NCBI GenBank assembly: GCA_023394955.1
Contig: JAEWZY010000007.1
Span: forward strand, 58,997 to 122,996
DNA length: 64,000 bases
Direction: 5' to 3'
From: Bacillota bacterium
GTDB taxonomy: Bacteria > Bacillota > UBA4882 > UBA8346
The position numbers and the translations under genes are program-made. The notes beneath the pieces were generated by a model. It had not been told where the DNA came from. It made no database searches and was given only the letters and a program-made list of their open reading frames with translations. Below, in pieces: positions 16,425-24,007 of the stretch (positions are counted from its first letter, which is position 1; each line of letters begins with the position of its first letter).

Positions 16425-18080
16425 TCAGCCTCCGGTAATCATTTTGATAATTGCGATTGCTACTCCGGTAATCCCTTCCCCGCCGAACATTCCCGAAGCG
16501 GCGATATTTCCGGTTTCAGCCGCTCGCGGACGGAGCCGATCGGTTAGAAATCTGATAGCGCCGCCGAAAAACATGGGGGCTGATATTTCAAAAGGTAAGT
16601 AAATGCCGATTCCTAAAGTCATCACCGGTACTTTAAGCAGATATAAGATACTGCCGATTGCCGCAGCGATTCCGAAGACCACTGGTTCCCCGACGCCGTT
16701 GATCATTTGGCTGACCATAAAGGCTTGACCTGCAGGCAACCCCTTATCCGGACCGACGCCACCGAATTGTCCCACCACCGCAAACATCGCCAAGGCAGCC
16801 ACTACAGCTCCTGTTAAACCGCCTACGACTTGCGAAATTAACTGGGCTACCGGGTTAGTTCCTAAAATCCGTCCCGCCTTATAATCGAAGAGCAGGTCGC
16901 CTGAGTATCCGCAGGCAACGGCAACAGCCGCAGCGATAAAAAAGGAAGTAAAGGCGTCGACCGGGACAATCAAGCGGACCGCCAGCAGGACGATGATTCC
17001 GAAAATTTCCATTGGATTAATTCCGGTCTCGCCGCTGATGATCGCGGCCATCGCCGAGGCGAGCAAAACTCCTAACATCAAGAGAAACGAAGGAATGGGA
17101 CCGATTCCGCACACTACCGAAAGGATAAAGGCTATGGTCACCCCAAGTAGTGTCCAAACCCGGGTTTTCCGGCTATGATTTTCAGGAATGGTTTGATCTG
17201 TAAGGTGCTGACCGTCGGCGCCTTTTTTCTTTTTGGATAATGATAAAATAAATCCAAGTAAAATGCCGAAACCAGTCCCGACCATCAGACCGATTCCCAG
17301 TGTGTTTTTAAAATTGATCGCTGCTTGAATTGAAGGAAAGAAGTTTAGGGCAGTCCCCAAGGGAATGATTATTAAATACGAAAGTAAAGCCCCTAGGAAC
17401 CAGACTCCGGTATAGAGGGTCCCGATGATATAACCGATTCCGACAGCCATCGGCGAGGTCCAGAACCCTAGTTGAAAGTTTCTGGCATAAAGCCATTTTG
17501 AGGAGATAGCCGCCGGTACCCAACCCAAATTGTCTCTCAAGTAGGTGAATACTGCTGAAAGAACCATCGCCCCAAAGAGCAGGGCTGATTTTTTACCGCC
17601 GGCATCACCGACGATGAGTGTGTCGGCGGCCGCTTTACCGATGGGGAAGGGCAAAGCTTCGCGGTCGATAAAACGGCGCCTCAGAAACCAAGTGAGGATA
17701 CTTCCTAAAATTACTCCGGACAGAGCGATAGCCATTACTTGCCATAACCGGGCCACAGTATAGGCCTGGCCTTCCCAAATGCCGTTGATCCAAAGTCCGG
17801 GAAGGGTGAATGCCAAACCACCCGCAACCATTGCTCCGGCTGACATTGCGGTCTGGGTGATATTGATCTCGTTCAAGGTCGTTTTACCTAGGGCTTTCAA
17901 AAGCGCCATTGATAGCACAGCCACAAAAATAGTAGGCCAGGGGAGAGCGCTCAGCCGGAGCGCTACATACATTGAACTGGCGGTGATGATCATTGATCCG
18001 AACATCCCTAAAATAAGGCTGCGTAATGATAATTGTTCGATCCCGAACAGGCTTCGTTCCTGATTGGTCTGATCCGACAT
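16425..18080 (-). CDS. OPT family oligopeptide/metal-chelate transporter
   Basis: Polytopic membrane protein of 551 residues with about 14-16 hydrophobic segments. The OPT signature NEINITQTAMSAGAMVAGG near residue 70 and the repeated hydrophobic pattern with a charged cytoplasmic loop (SKKKKGADGQ) identify the family, which takes up short peptides or, in the YSL branch, metal chelates. AGGAGG lies before the ATG. It forms a two-gene operon with coaW (three-base gap) and has a promoter, a leader of about 190 nt and an attenuator-type terminator upstream. The operon partner suggests import of a pantothenate- or cysteamine-containing peptide-like compound, but this is inference. Confidence 0.85.
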   Translation of the reverse strand: MSDQTNQERSLFGIEQLSLRSLILGMFGSMIITASSMYVALRLSALPWPTIFVAVLSMALLKALGKTTLNEINITQTAMSAGAMVAGGLAFTLPGLWINGIWEGQAYTVARLWQVMAIALSGVILGSILTWFLRRRFIDREALPFPIGKAAADTLIVGDAGGKKSALLFGAMVLSAVFTYLRDNLGWVPAAISSKWLYARNFQLGFWTSPMAVGIGYIIGTLYTGVWFLGALLSYLIIIPLGTALNFFPSIQAAINFKNTLGIGLMVGTGFGILLGFILSLSKKKKGADGQHLTDQTIPENHSRKTRVWTLLGVTIAFILSVVCGIGPIPSFLLMLGVLLASAMAAIISGETGINPMEIFGIIVLLAVRLIVPVDAFTSFFIAAAVAVACGYSGDLLFDYKAGRILGTNPVAQLISQVVGGLTGAVVAALAMFAVVGQFGGVGPDKGLPAGQAFMVSQMINGVGEPVVFGIAAAIGSILYLLKVPVMTLGIGIYLPFEISAPMFFGGAIRFLTDRLRPRAAETGNIAASGMFGGEGITGVAIAIIKMITGG

Positions 18081-18268
18081 GCTATAACCTCCTATTTATT
18101 ATCTTATCTGGTCCGGATGGGATTTAAACTATGGATGATACAGAAAAAGCCTCCCTACAGACAGGAAGGCATAAAAAACTTAATCATCCTCCGTCTCAGT
18201 CTAACGATCCAAGCGGGCTTACCGGTAAAAAAGAAATCGGGCTAGTGCGGCTCCGAGGATACCGCCTT
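18081..18268 (-). promoter_or_regulatory. Structured 5' leader with terminator: candidate riboswitch or attenuator of the OPT-coaW operon
   Basis: A promoter at 18275-18303 would start a leader of about 190 nt. It contains GCGG/CCGC hairpin potential, a long-range pairing TATCCTC with GAGGATG, and ends with an intrinsic terminator about 60 nt before the start codon. This arrangement is typical of transcription attenuation. I could not match it to T-box, TPP, SAM, cobalamin, glycine, fluoride, guanidine, ZTP or cyclic-dinucleotide riboswitch signatures. Confidence 0.55.
18144..18170 (-). terminator. Attenuator terminator in the OPT-coaW leader
   Basis: On the minus strand GCCTTCC, loop TGTCTGTA, GGGAGGC (one G-U pair), followed by TTTTTC. 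It stands upstream of the start codon, not behind a gene, so it must be read through for expression. Confidence 0.8.
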
Positions 18269-18274
18269 GAAACT

Positions 18275-18303
18275 AATATAGCATGGGAGATTTATTTAAG
18301 CAA
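18275..18303 (-). promoter_or_regulatory. Sigma-A type promoter of the OPT-coaW operon
   Basis: TTGCTT (18298-18303) and TATATT (18275-18280) on the minus strand are separated by exactly 17 bp. Confidence 0.65.
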
Positions 18304-18369
18304 TATTTTTTTGGAAAAGTTAACCTAAATAAAATTCATTTTAATTTATATCGGTAGACGAAAAAATAT

Positions 18370-18388
18370 TCTTAATCCGCTCTTAATC
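18370..18388 (+). promoter_or_regulatory. Possible Pho box upstream of pstS
   Basis: TCTTAATC occurs twice with an 11-bp period (18370-18377, 18381-18388). Direct repeats with this spacing are the hallmark of PhoP/PhoB sites, and the gene downstream is a phosphate-binding protein. Confidence 0.45.
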
Positions 18389-18469
18389 TAAATAGTGAAC
18401 AGCCTTAAACAGATGGTGGTATGTTTAAGTTGCGATAGATATTATCAATTTATAACGGAGGAGTAAATA

Positions 18470-19279
18470 ATGAACAAAACAGTTTTATGGATAGTGGCCG
18501 GTTTGGTTTTGATCGGCGGATTGGTCCTCAGGTTCACGAAGGACCAATCAAGCCTTAGCGGGAGCATCCAGGTGGTTGGTTCCACTTCGGTCCAGCCTCT
18601 GGCGGAAGAATTGGCTCAGGAGTTTATGGCTCAAAATCAAGGTATCGAAATCGCAGTTCAAGGTGGCGGCTCCGGAGCCGGAATTAAGGCCGCCGGTGAC
18701 GGCACGGGTGATATCGGTATGAGCTCCCGGGAGTTGAAAACGGAAGAGCAAGGGTTGCATGAAACAGTGATCGCCCGGGACGGCATCGCTATCGTGGTTA
18801 ATGAAGAAAACTCAGTTGATAATCTTAGCTTCGAACAACTCCAAAAGATTTATACCGGAGAGTACACCAATTGGAAACAAGTGGGTGGACCGGACCTGAA
18901 GATTGTGGTGGTAAACCGGGAAGCCGGTTCCGGGACCCGGGGCGCTTTTGAGGAAATCGTCTTGGGCAAGCTGCAAAACACTAACCAAAGCTTAGTTCAG
19001 GCCTCAACCGGCGCAGTCCAGCAAACTGTTTCCGTCACTAAGGAAGCCATCGGTTACATTTCTCTGGGTTCGTTGGACCCGGCGGCAGTTAAAGCAGTTA
19101 CTATCGACGGTATCGAGTGTAGCGCCGCCAACATTTTGGCGGGAGAGTATAAAGTGCAACGGCCGTTTCTGATGCTCACCAACGAGGAACCAACCGGCGC
19201 GGTTAAAGCTTTCTTAGATTGGATTACTAGCTCGAAAGGTCAAGAGATCGTCGCCGAGGATTTTATACCGGTTAAATAG
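18470..19279 (+). CDS. pstS: Phosphate ABC transporter substrate-binding protein PstS
   Basis: High-affinity extracytoplasmic phosphate receptor of 269 residues. An N-terminal hydrophobic segment (about 5-22) exports or anchors it; no lipobox Cys is present. Phosphate-binding landmarks are VVGSTSVQPLAEELAQEF, GGGSGAGIKAAGDGTGDIGMSSREL and NREAGSGTRGAFEE. GGAGGAG lies eight bases before the ATG. The pstC, pstA and pstB genes are not nearby and a terminator follows, so this is an orphan receptor that must work with components encoded elsewhere or act as a sensor. Confidence 0.93.
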   Translation: MNKTVLWIVAGLVLIGGLVLRFTKDQSSLSGSIQVVGSTSVQPLAEELAQEFMAQNQGIEIAVQGGGSGAGIKAAGDGTGDIGMSSRELKTEEQGLHETVIARDGIAIVVNEENSVDNLSFEQLQKIYTGEYTNWKQVGGPDLKIVVVNREAGSGTRGAFEEIVLGKLQNTNQSLVQASTGAVQQTVSVTKEAIGYISLGSLDPAAVKAVTIDGIECSAANILAGEYKVQRPFLMLTNEEPTGAVKAFLDWITSSKGQEIVAEDFIPVK

Positions 19280-19301
19280 GCAAGAGGACTGAGGCGCGAG
19301 G
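19278..19301 (+). repeat. 24-bp dispersed repeat, copy 2
   Basis: Copy of the element at 15288-15311 with about two differences (AGGACT against AGGCAT in the middle). Its first bases overlap the pstS stop codon. Confidence 0.7.
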
Positions 19302-19355
19302 AAGGCAAACAATTAGTAATTAATTATAACGTTTGGGCAAACTGTATTTAAAATT

Positions 19356-19393
19356 GAAGGTCAACCATTTCAAGGGTTGGCCTTCTTTAATTT
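19356..19393 (+). terminator. Terminator downstream of pstS
   Basis: GAAGGTCAACC (19356-19366) pairs with GGTTGGCCTTC (19375-19385) with one G-U pair; TTTAATTT follows. Confidence 0.8.
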
Positions 19394-19453
19394 CTCAAAC
19401 CTGTGTTTTAAGTCTCCCATTACAAGGGGTGTCGGGCATTCATACCCATGACA

Positions 19454-19636
19454 TTAATGTTCGGTTCCAATCTCAATTAGTTCAGCTACAGGGACATCCA
19501 TTACTAAGTCGGAGTTTAAATCCCGAATCTTGGCTTCGTCTTCCGACACTTCATCGATCCAGACGGGGACATTTTGATAAGTGACATAGATATTCTCCGG
19601 CGAATGTAGAATCTCTTCAGCCCGTTCACGTTTCAT
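19454..19636 (-). CDS. sspH: Small acid-soluble spore protein, H type
   Basis: Spore-core protein of 60 residues belonging to the SspH family: RAEEILHSPENIYVTYQNV, VPVWID and MDVPVAELIEI match the conserved family pattern of an Arg-Ala-x-Glu-Ile start, VPVWI and a final VPV-x-EL. Such minor SASPs are made only in the forespore, normally from sigma-G promoters. GGAGG lies ten bases before the ATG. The gene is single and converges on pstS. It is the clearest direct evidence that this organism forms endospores. Confidence 0.88.
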   Translation of the reverse strand: MKRERAEEILHSPENIYVTYQNVPVWIDEVSEDEAKIRDLNSDLVMDVPVAELIEIGTEH

Positions 19637-19736
19637 CCTTTTTCAACCTCCAATTATAGTTTTTAAAGCGGCGGACAATAGCGGACGATTCTATTATTAC
19701 CAAATTAAATGTTAAAATAAGTCAACAGGGGTCCAT

Positions 19737-20114
19737 TTACCACTTGATCTCGTCGAAATATATCTCGCCTTTCCAAACGGGCGCGGTTTCCGGACGGATA
19801 ATCAGGACGCCGAATCCCCGGATGCAATTTTCATTTCCTAGTCGTGCATTTCCACGCCACTTATATTTCAGGGTATTCCAGCCGCTTTGTTTCAACCGAA
19901 AACTCTCACTATAGTCGGCAATCCATTCCAGACTGGAAGACTGGGTTGAATATATCAAAAACCGAAGTTCATACTCAAGTTTAGCCAGATCTTTGGGGAT
20001 GAAAACATGTTCCTTTAAGGAGTTTTTATCGACATTTGTCGTGAAAAAAGGGGACATGGAAGGAATTAGCGAATGTATTACAGATAGCATTAAAGTATTG
20101 GAGCGTGTTGTCAT
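19737..20114 (-). pseudogene. C-terminal fragment resembling a carbohydrate-binding module
   Basis: The open frame codes for up to 125 residues. From residue 40 on it looks like a beta-sandwich carbohydrate-binding domain at the end of a glycoside hydrolase (LEYELRFLIYS, SGWNTLKYKWRG, then WKGEIYFDEIKW, the usual ending of such modules). The first 30 residues are unrelated, there is no ribosome binding site at any in-frame start and no signal peptide, so it is best seen as the 3' remnant of a larger secreted enzyme gene. A short genuine gene cannot be excluded. Confidence 0.45.
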
Positions 20115-20167
20115 TGGACTTAAATGAAATCCGCGAACTATAATGGATAGGCCGATTTAAAAGCTAA

Positions 20168-20440
20168 TTTCCTGCTTGTGCTGTAGTCGCTCCAAATGGA
20201 AATTTCGTCTCGTATTGTGGAATGTGGTATGATCCGGAAGCGGGTTTCGCAGTAATCGAACCTGTCGCGACCGACCCCGATTATCGTAGGATGGGATTAG
20301 GAAAAGCTGTAGTTTTAGAGGGAATCCGGCGGGTTGGAAAACTTGGGGCCAGGAAGGCTTTGGTTGGTTCCTCACAACAGTTCTATTATAGTATTGGCTT
20401 GCGCCCTTTTGCCACCGCCACCATCTGGAGAAAGAAATAA
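20168..20440 (+). pseudogene. Truncated GNAT family N-acetyltransferase
   Basis: The frame encodes the C-terminal part of an acetyltransferase: AVVAPNGNFVSYCGMWYD, then the acetyl-CoA loop VATDPDYRRMGLGKAVV (R-x-x-G-x-G/A motif) and a final FYYSIGLRP block. Coding similarity extends upstream of the first ATG (20222) to about 20168, where a TAA interrupts the frame and the expected N-terminal half is missing. No ribosome binding site precedes the ATG. It is therefore a 5'-deleted gene rather than a short functional one. Confidence 0.7.
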
Positions 20441-20470
20441 AGCAAGGTAGGGAATTTTATTTGTTTTTGT

Positions 20471-20707
20471 ATGAAAAAATATTATCGCATTAATCTGGGC
20501 CGTAATGGATTGGGTTTTAGCATTCATTAGGCGCAGTATGTTCTTTTCCCTACCGCTTCAGACGATTCGGAATCGTATTTTGTCAAATTCAAAGAACACT
20601 TCCGAGGATCAACGGTTGGCGAACTATTGCCCGCTATGATTTTAAGGTTGATCCAAATTTATCTCATCAAATTAGCTCCATGCCTCATAAAAAAACGCAA
20701 AGGGTGA
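20471..20707 (+). pseudogene. Decayed small gene interrupted by one in-frame stop
   Basis: From the ATG at 20471 the frame runs 79 codons to TGA at 20705-20707 with a single internal TAG at 20528. Codon use looks coding (KKYYRINLGRNGLGF before the stop; SESYFVKFKEHFRGSTVGEL after it), but I do not recognise the family. It lies between two other damaged genes, which supports decay. Confidence 0.35.
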
Positions 20708-20717
20708 CAAAGTAAAA

Positions 20718-21019
20718 TTGAAAGAAATGGAAAGGTTTTTAAAACAAATAGATTTTATTACTGAGATTGATAGTTTAAAGCATGTTTTACGAAATACAAT
20801 TTTACTTGATTCATCAAGAAGGGAAAATGATGTAGAGCACTCTTGGCATATGGCCTTAGCTGCCATGATATTGTTGGAATATTCTAATTTTAGCGGGTTG
20901 GATCTTAATAAAGTTATAAAGATGGCTTTGATACATGATTTAGTTAGTTAGATGCCGGGGATGTTTTTGCATATAGCAATGTCAATCAAGAAGAAATAAA
21001 AGACAAGGGAGATAATTAA
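20718..21019 (+). pseudogene. Frameshifted HD-domain hydrolase (YfbR/5'-nucleotidase-like)
   Basis: The first 76 codons encode a normal HD-hydrolase N-terminus: EIDSLKHVLRN, then SRRENDVEHSWHMALAAM with the first metal His, and IKMALIHDLV with the HD pair. Immediately after HDLV the frame ends in TAG. Shifting by one base restores the family sequence, LDAGDVFAYSNVNQEE, until a TAA at 21017-21019. One missing base in the Glu codon (GAG read as AG) explains the break. The C-terminal part of the family is also missing. Nucleotide-phosphate hydrolysis was the likely ancestral role. Confidence 0.75.
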
Positions 21020-21216
21020 ACAACTGAAACAGTCTGATCTGCAAAAGGAGGTTGAACCGGTAAGATTGAAGCGTATTTTTGACGAAGGCGGAGTTGTGGA
21101 AGGATCAAAGGGGTTATTAGATTTTGGGGGCAGAAGGACAGTTGTCGGTATATTGCAAATGCCCATCACCCGGCATCAAAATCAAGTTAGGCTTTATTAT
21201 CGCTGAGGAGGAAGTT

Positions 21217-21768
21217 ATGGATTACGCGGTCACGCTATACTTTGATGAGGAAAGCCAGGCTCAATTATTAGGGATGATGGAGGATTTGTGTCGCGCCGGG
21301 GTAAACCGTTATCTGCTTGATCGCGGCATCAGGCCACATATTACTCTGGGTTATTGGAAGGATCAAAAGGGGACTGATGCAATGGAAGAGGTCAAGCGGT
21401 TTGCGCCGGAAGTGAAAGGAACGAGGGTGCTATTTAGTAGTATTGGGATTTTTCCGGCTAATCCGAAAGTTGTGTACCTATCTCCCGTAAAAGATGATGG
21501 ATTAATCAAGCTTCATAATCAATTTTATCAAAGAATAAAAGGGAAAACAGAAAACTATTCTCAAAACTATACCCCCGAATATTGGGTTCCGCACTGCACG
21601 TTAGCGACAAAACTTACGGAAGAAGAGGTCTTAAAGTCGGTAAATACATTATTGAGGTTAAAGTTTCCGGTGAAAGCGATGATATCCCAGTTTGAATTGA
21701 TCAAGTGTAGTCCTATGGACGAGATTCTTTCGTGCGAGGTTGAATTCAAGCAAGATATTGAGAAATGA
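21217..21768 (+). CDS. 2'-5' RNA ligase / 2H phosphoesterase family protein
   Basis: Protein of 183 residues with the two His-x-Thr motifs that define the 2H phosphoesterase fold: RPHITLGYW at about residue 40 and VPHCTLATKL at about residue 125. Members act on 2',3'-cyclic phosphates or related nucleotide phosphodiesters in the cytoplasm; the natural substrate here is unknown. GAGGAGG precedes ATG 21217; a longer upstream frame adds residues without similarity. It is one of the few intact genes in an otherwise decayed stretch. Confidence 0.85.
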   Translation: MDYAVTLYFDEESQAQLLGMMEDLCRAGVNRYLLDRGIRPHITLGYWKDQKGTDAMEEVKRFAPEVKGTRVLFSSIGIFPANPKVVYLSPVKDDGLIKLHNQFYQRIKGKTENYSQNYTPEYWVPHCTLATKLTEEEVLKSVNTLLRLKFPVKAMISQFELIKCSPMDEILSCEVEFKQDIEK

Positions 21769-21789
21769 TAATGATCATCGGGTGGGAAA

Positions 21790-22509
21790 ATGAGCAAATC
21801 TAAAAAATTTTTGAAGCGAAAAACAGTCTGTTTTTTTCTTATTTTGGGTGCATTTGTTTACCTTAATAATAGTTCCATCTTTCTCCGACAGGAGGAAGGA
21901 AAACCTTTACTCCTGGCCCATCGGGGGTTGGGGCAAACTTTTCCCTTGGAAGGGATCAGCGGTGAAACTAATACCGCGGCCCGGATCTATCCGCCGGAAC
22001 ATTCTTACTTGGAAAACACCATCCCGTCAATGGAGGTGGCTTTTCAGGCCGGGGCCGACATCGTCGAACTCGATGTCCAACCGACAACCGACGGGCAATT
22101 CGCCGTTTTCCATGACTGGATCCTCGATTACCGGACCAACGGCAAGGGTGTCACCCGGGAACATACAATGTCCAAGGAGACCCTTAAAAAAGCTTTCATC
22201 CCTTATTTGGCTTTGGGATGGACCGGATACCTTCCGGCAGCCATGAAAAATGCCTTTTTCTACTTGCCTCAAAAATACGCCCGTCTCTTATGGGGTTGGC
22301 CCCACCGCTTCATTAAGCGGATTAAAAACGCAAATTCCATTTTCGTCCTGGTAGCGGGAGAAGGGGTCTGGTCCGAAGGGTTTGATACCGCGGCGGATCT
22401 GAAAGAAATACCAACCAACTATACGGGTGGCATTTGGACGAACCGGATCGACCGGATCGGGCCCATGGTTAAGGACGAGTCCGATGTCTTAACCCATCTC
22501 CAGTATTAA
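21790..22509 (+). pseudogene. Glycerophosphodiester phosphodiesterase with internal in-frame deletion
   Basis: The 239-residue product keeps an N-terminal membrane or signal segment (residues 11-28) and the GDPD start: LLLAHRGLGQTF, PPEHSYLENTIPSME, ADIVELDVQPTTDGQFAVFHDW. At residue about 126 GKGVTREHTM is followed directly by SKETLKKAF. In full-length relatives, as I remember the family, roughly 80-100 residues with the central TIM-barrel strands lie between these blocks. The end (ALGWTGYLPAAM, GGIWTNRIDRIG) is normal. The frame is intact, so a shortened protein could be made, but it should lack part of the barrel. Start ATG 21790 has GGTGGG upstream. Confidence is high for the family and moderate for the deletion. 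Confidence 0.7.
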
Positions 22510-22516
22510 GCGGCTT

Positions 22517-22669
22517 GATTCTAAAATTTCTCTGGCTTAATCAAAAAATTCCTCTAGAGAAATCAAAAAATTTCTTTAGAGAAACTTTTAAATTGCTTGG
22601 CTTAATCAAAAGATTTCTCTAGAGAAATCTAAAAATTCCTTTAGAGAAATTACAAAATCCTTTGGCTAA
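22517..22669. repeat. Tandem array of seven 22-bp palindromic units
   Basis: Units begin at 22517, 22539, 22561, 22583 (21 bp), 22604, 22626 and 22648. The shared core is TTTCTCTAGAGAAAT, itself a palindrome. Every third unit ends GGCTT or GGCTAA instead of TAGAGA, so there is a higher-order period of exactly 65 bp (GGCTTAATC at 22534 and 22599, GGCTAA at 22664). It starts just after the damaged phosphodiesterase gene. Confidence 0.9.
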
Positions 22670-22718
22670 ATTTTGAGCGGCGGGGTAGTGGGCTGAAAAA
22701 GCTAACTGTCCACTTAAT

Positions 22719-23192
22719 TTAGGGATGTCTCTTTTTTAAGAGCTTGTCATCTCCAAAACGGATGATAAAATAAGCTATCGATAGGCCGAAGATCGTATTT
22801 CCAATTAACACTGTAAAATTAGTAGGAATGTTGAAGGGAACTATTTTTGCTCCTCCTAAAGTAAAAAGAAAGCCATAAATTATAGTGTACATGAGCGCAT
22901 TTGAAACTAAAAGCCCTTTTAACCACCAAAAATCGGTACCGGTCGCTCGTAGATAATAAACAGTTATTACACCTAATAAAATGGCTTGCGATTCCCAGAC
23001 CAGACCTCCTAGAATCAGTCCGGCAGGCATATAAGTGAGTTCTTTAAGCAAATAAATGCTTCCGGACAATTGAAATGCGTAATAATTGGAATATCCAAGA
23101 GTTACCGACAAGTAATCAAAGAGCAGTTGAGGTATGGTGGCAAGTATACCTGAGATTGCCCCCAAGGCTGTACCGTCTTTAATCTTGATCAT
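22719..23192 (-). CDS. Small integral membrane protein of unknown function
   Basis: 157 residues with four to five hydrophobic segments (about 10-28, 48-65, 68-85, 93-113, 122-145) and a basic C-terminus (DDKLLKKRHP). I do not recognise the family; the size and pattern resemble small Firmicute membrane proteins of the YqhR kind. ATG 23192 is preferred to ATG 23204 because GGAGG, which overlaps the upstream ATG, then lies five bases before the start. It stands alone. Confidence 0.75.
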   Translation of the reverse strand: MIKIKDGTALGAISGILATIPQLLFDYLSVTLGYSNYYAFQLSGSIYLLKELTYMPAGLILGGLVWESQAILLGVITVYYLRATGTDFWWLKGLLVSNALMYTIIYGFLFTLGGAKIVPFNIPTNFTVLIGNTIFGLSIAYFIIRFGDDKLLKKRHP

Positions 23193-23495
23193 AGGATCCT
23201 CCATTTAGCAGTATTTATGATAGTATGCTTAGAATAAGGAGTTTAATTCCAGATTGGTAATCAGCAACATCCTAGCCCGGCAAGGGTTCGTCGCCGGATT
23301 ATTAAAATAATAATCAACGTATCGGCAAATTTATACTAAACTAAATTATTATCGAATGGAGGCGGCGAAAACGTTGCCTCCAACTTTTATAGCGACGGTC
23401 AATCAGAATTGAAAATAGGTTGCCTCTTAGAACACCTCCGGTTCTTTCCTCATATATTGTTTTGGAACAGTCTATTATTGAAAGGAGGTGGTGGC

Positions 23496-23879
23496 ATGAC
23501 CGAGTTGGAAGCTTTGACCCGGATCATCTGGGGGGAGGCGGAGTCGGAAATCTTAGCGGGGAAGGTAGGCGTCGGCGCCTCAATTATCAACCAAGCCCAA
23601 GCCGAAAACAGAACCATTCTCCAAGTAATACAAGCTCCGGGCCAATTTGAAGCCTATGCCAATAACCGGTTCTGGCAAGCGCCTTACACTTCGAGTGAGC
23701 CGATGCTGGTCCAAGCAAAACAGGCGGCAACCCGGGCCTTGGGCGGTGAAGATCCGGTTTTTAATAAGACCCATTTTTGCGCCTACCAAAAGAACCCTTG
23801 CCGCTGGCATTATACCCAGACACCGCCGCAACAAATTTTGGGTAATCATGTTTTTATCAGGTCCAGAGCCTATGATTAA
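23496..23879 (+). CDS. Cell wall hydrolase, SleB catalytic domain
   Basis: 127-residue protein consisting only of the Hydrolase_2 domain of spore cortex-lytic enzymes: ELEALTRIIWGEAESE with the catalytic Glu, VGVGASIINQAQ, APGQFEAYANNRFW, and AYQKNPCRWHYTQTPPQQILGNHVFI at the end. It acts as a lytic transglycosylase on peptidoglycan, in spores on muramic-delta-lactam cortex. No signal peptide or peptidoglycan-binding domain is present, which is common for CwlJ-like forms active within the spore coat. AAAGGAGGTG precedes the ATG. Fits with the nearby sspH gene. Confidence 0.87.
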   Translation: MTELEALTRIIWGEAESEILAGKVGVGASIINQAQAENRTILQVIQAPGQFEAYANNRFWQAPYTSSEPMLVQAKQAATRALGGEDPVFNKTHFCAYQKNPCRWHYTQTPPQQILGNHVFIRSRAYD

Positions 23880-24007
23880 AACAATTGCCAATGACAGTGA
23901 ACAATAAGTAATATTTAGTGAAACATTTATACTTTATTACTTACGAATGCTTATTGTTGACTGGAAACCGATCATTGTTGACTAAAAAATCGGGAGGTTC
24001 AAAACAA

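Noticed and set aside
18081..18268. T-box or TPP riboswitch before the OPT gene
   Set aside because: A CTGAGA-like stretch is present but the other TPP core elements are missing, and there is no T-box GGTGG/ACCGCG antiterminator sequence.
22517..22669. CRISPR array
   Set aside because: Units are contiguous 22-mers with no unique spacers, and no cas genes are nearby.
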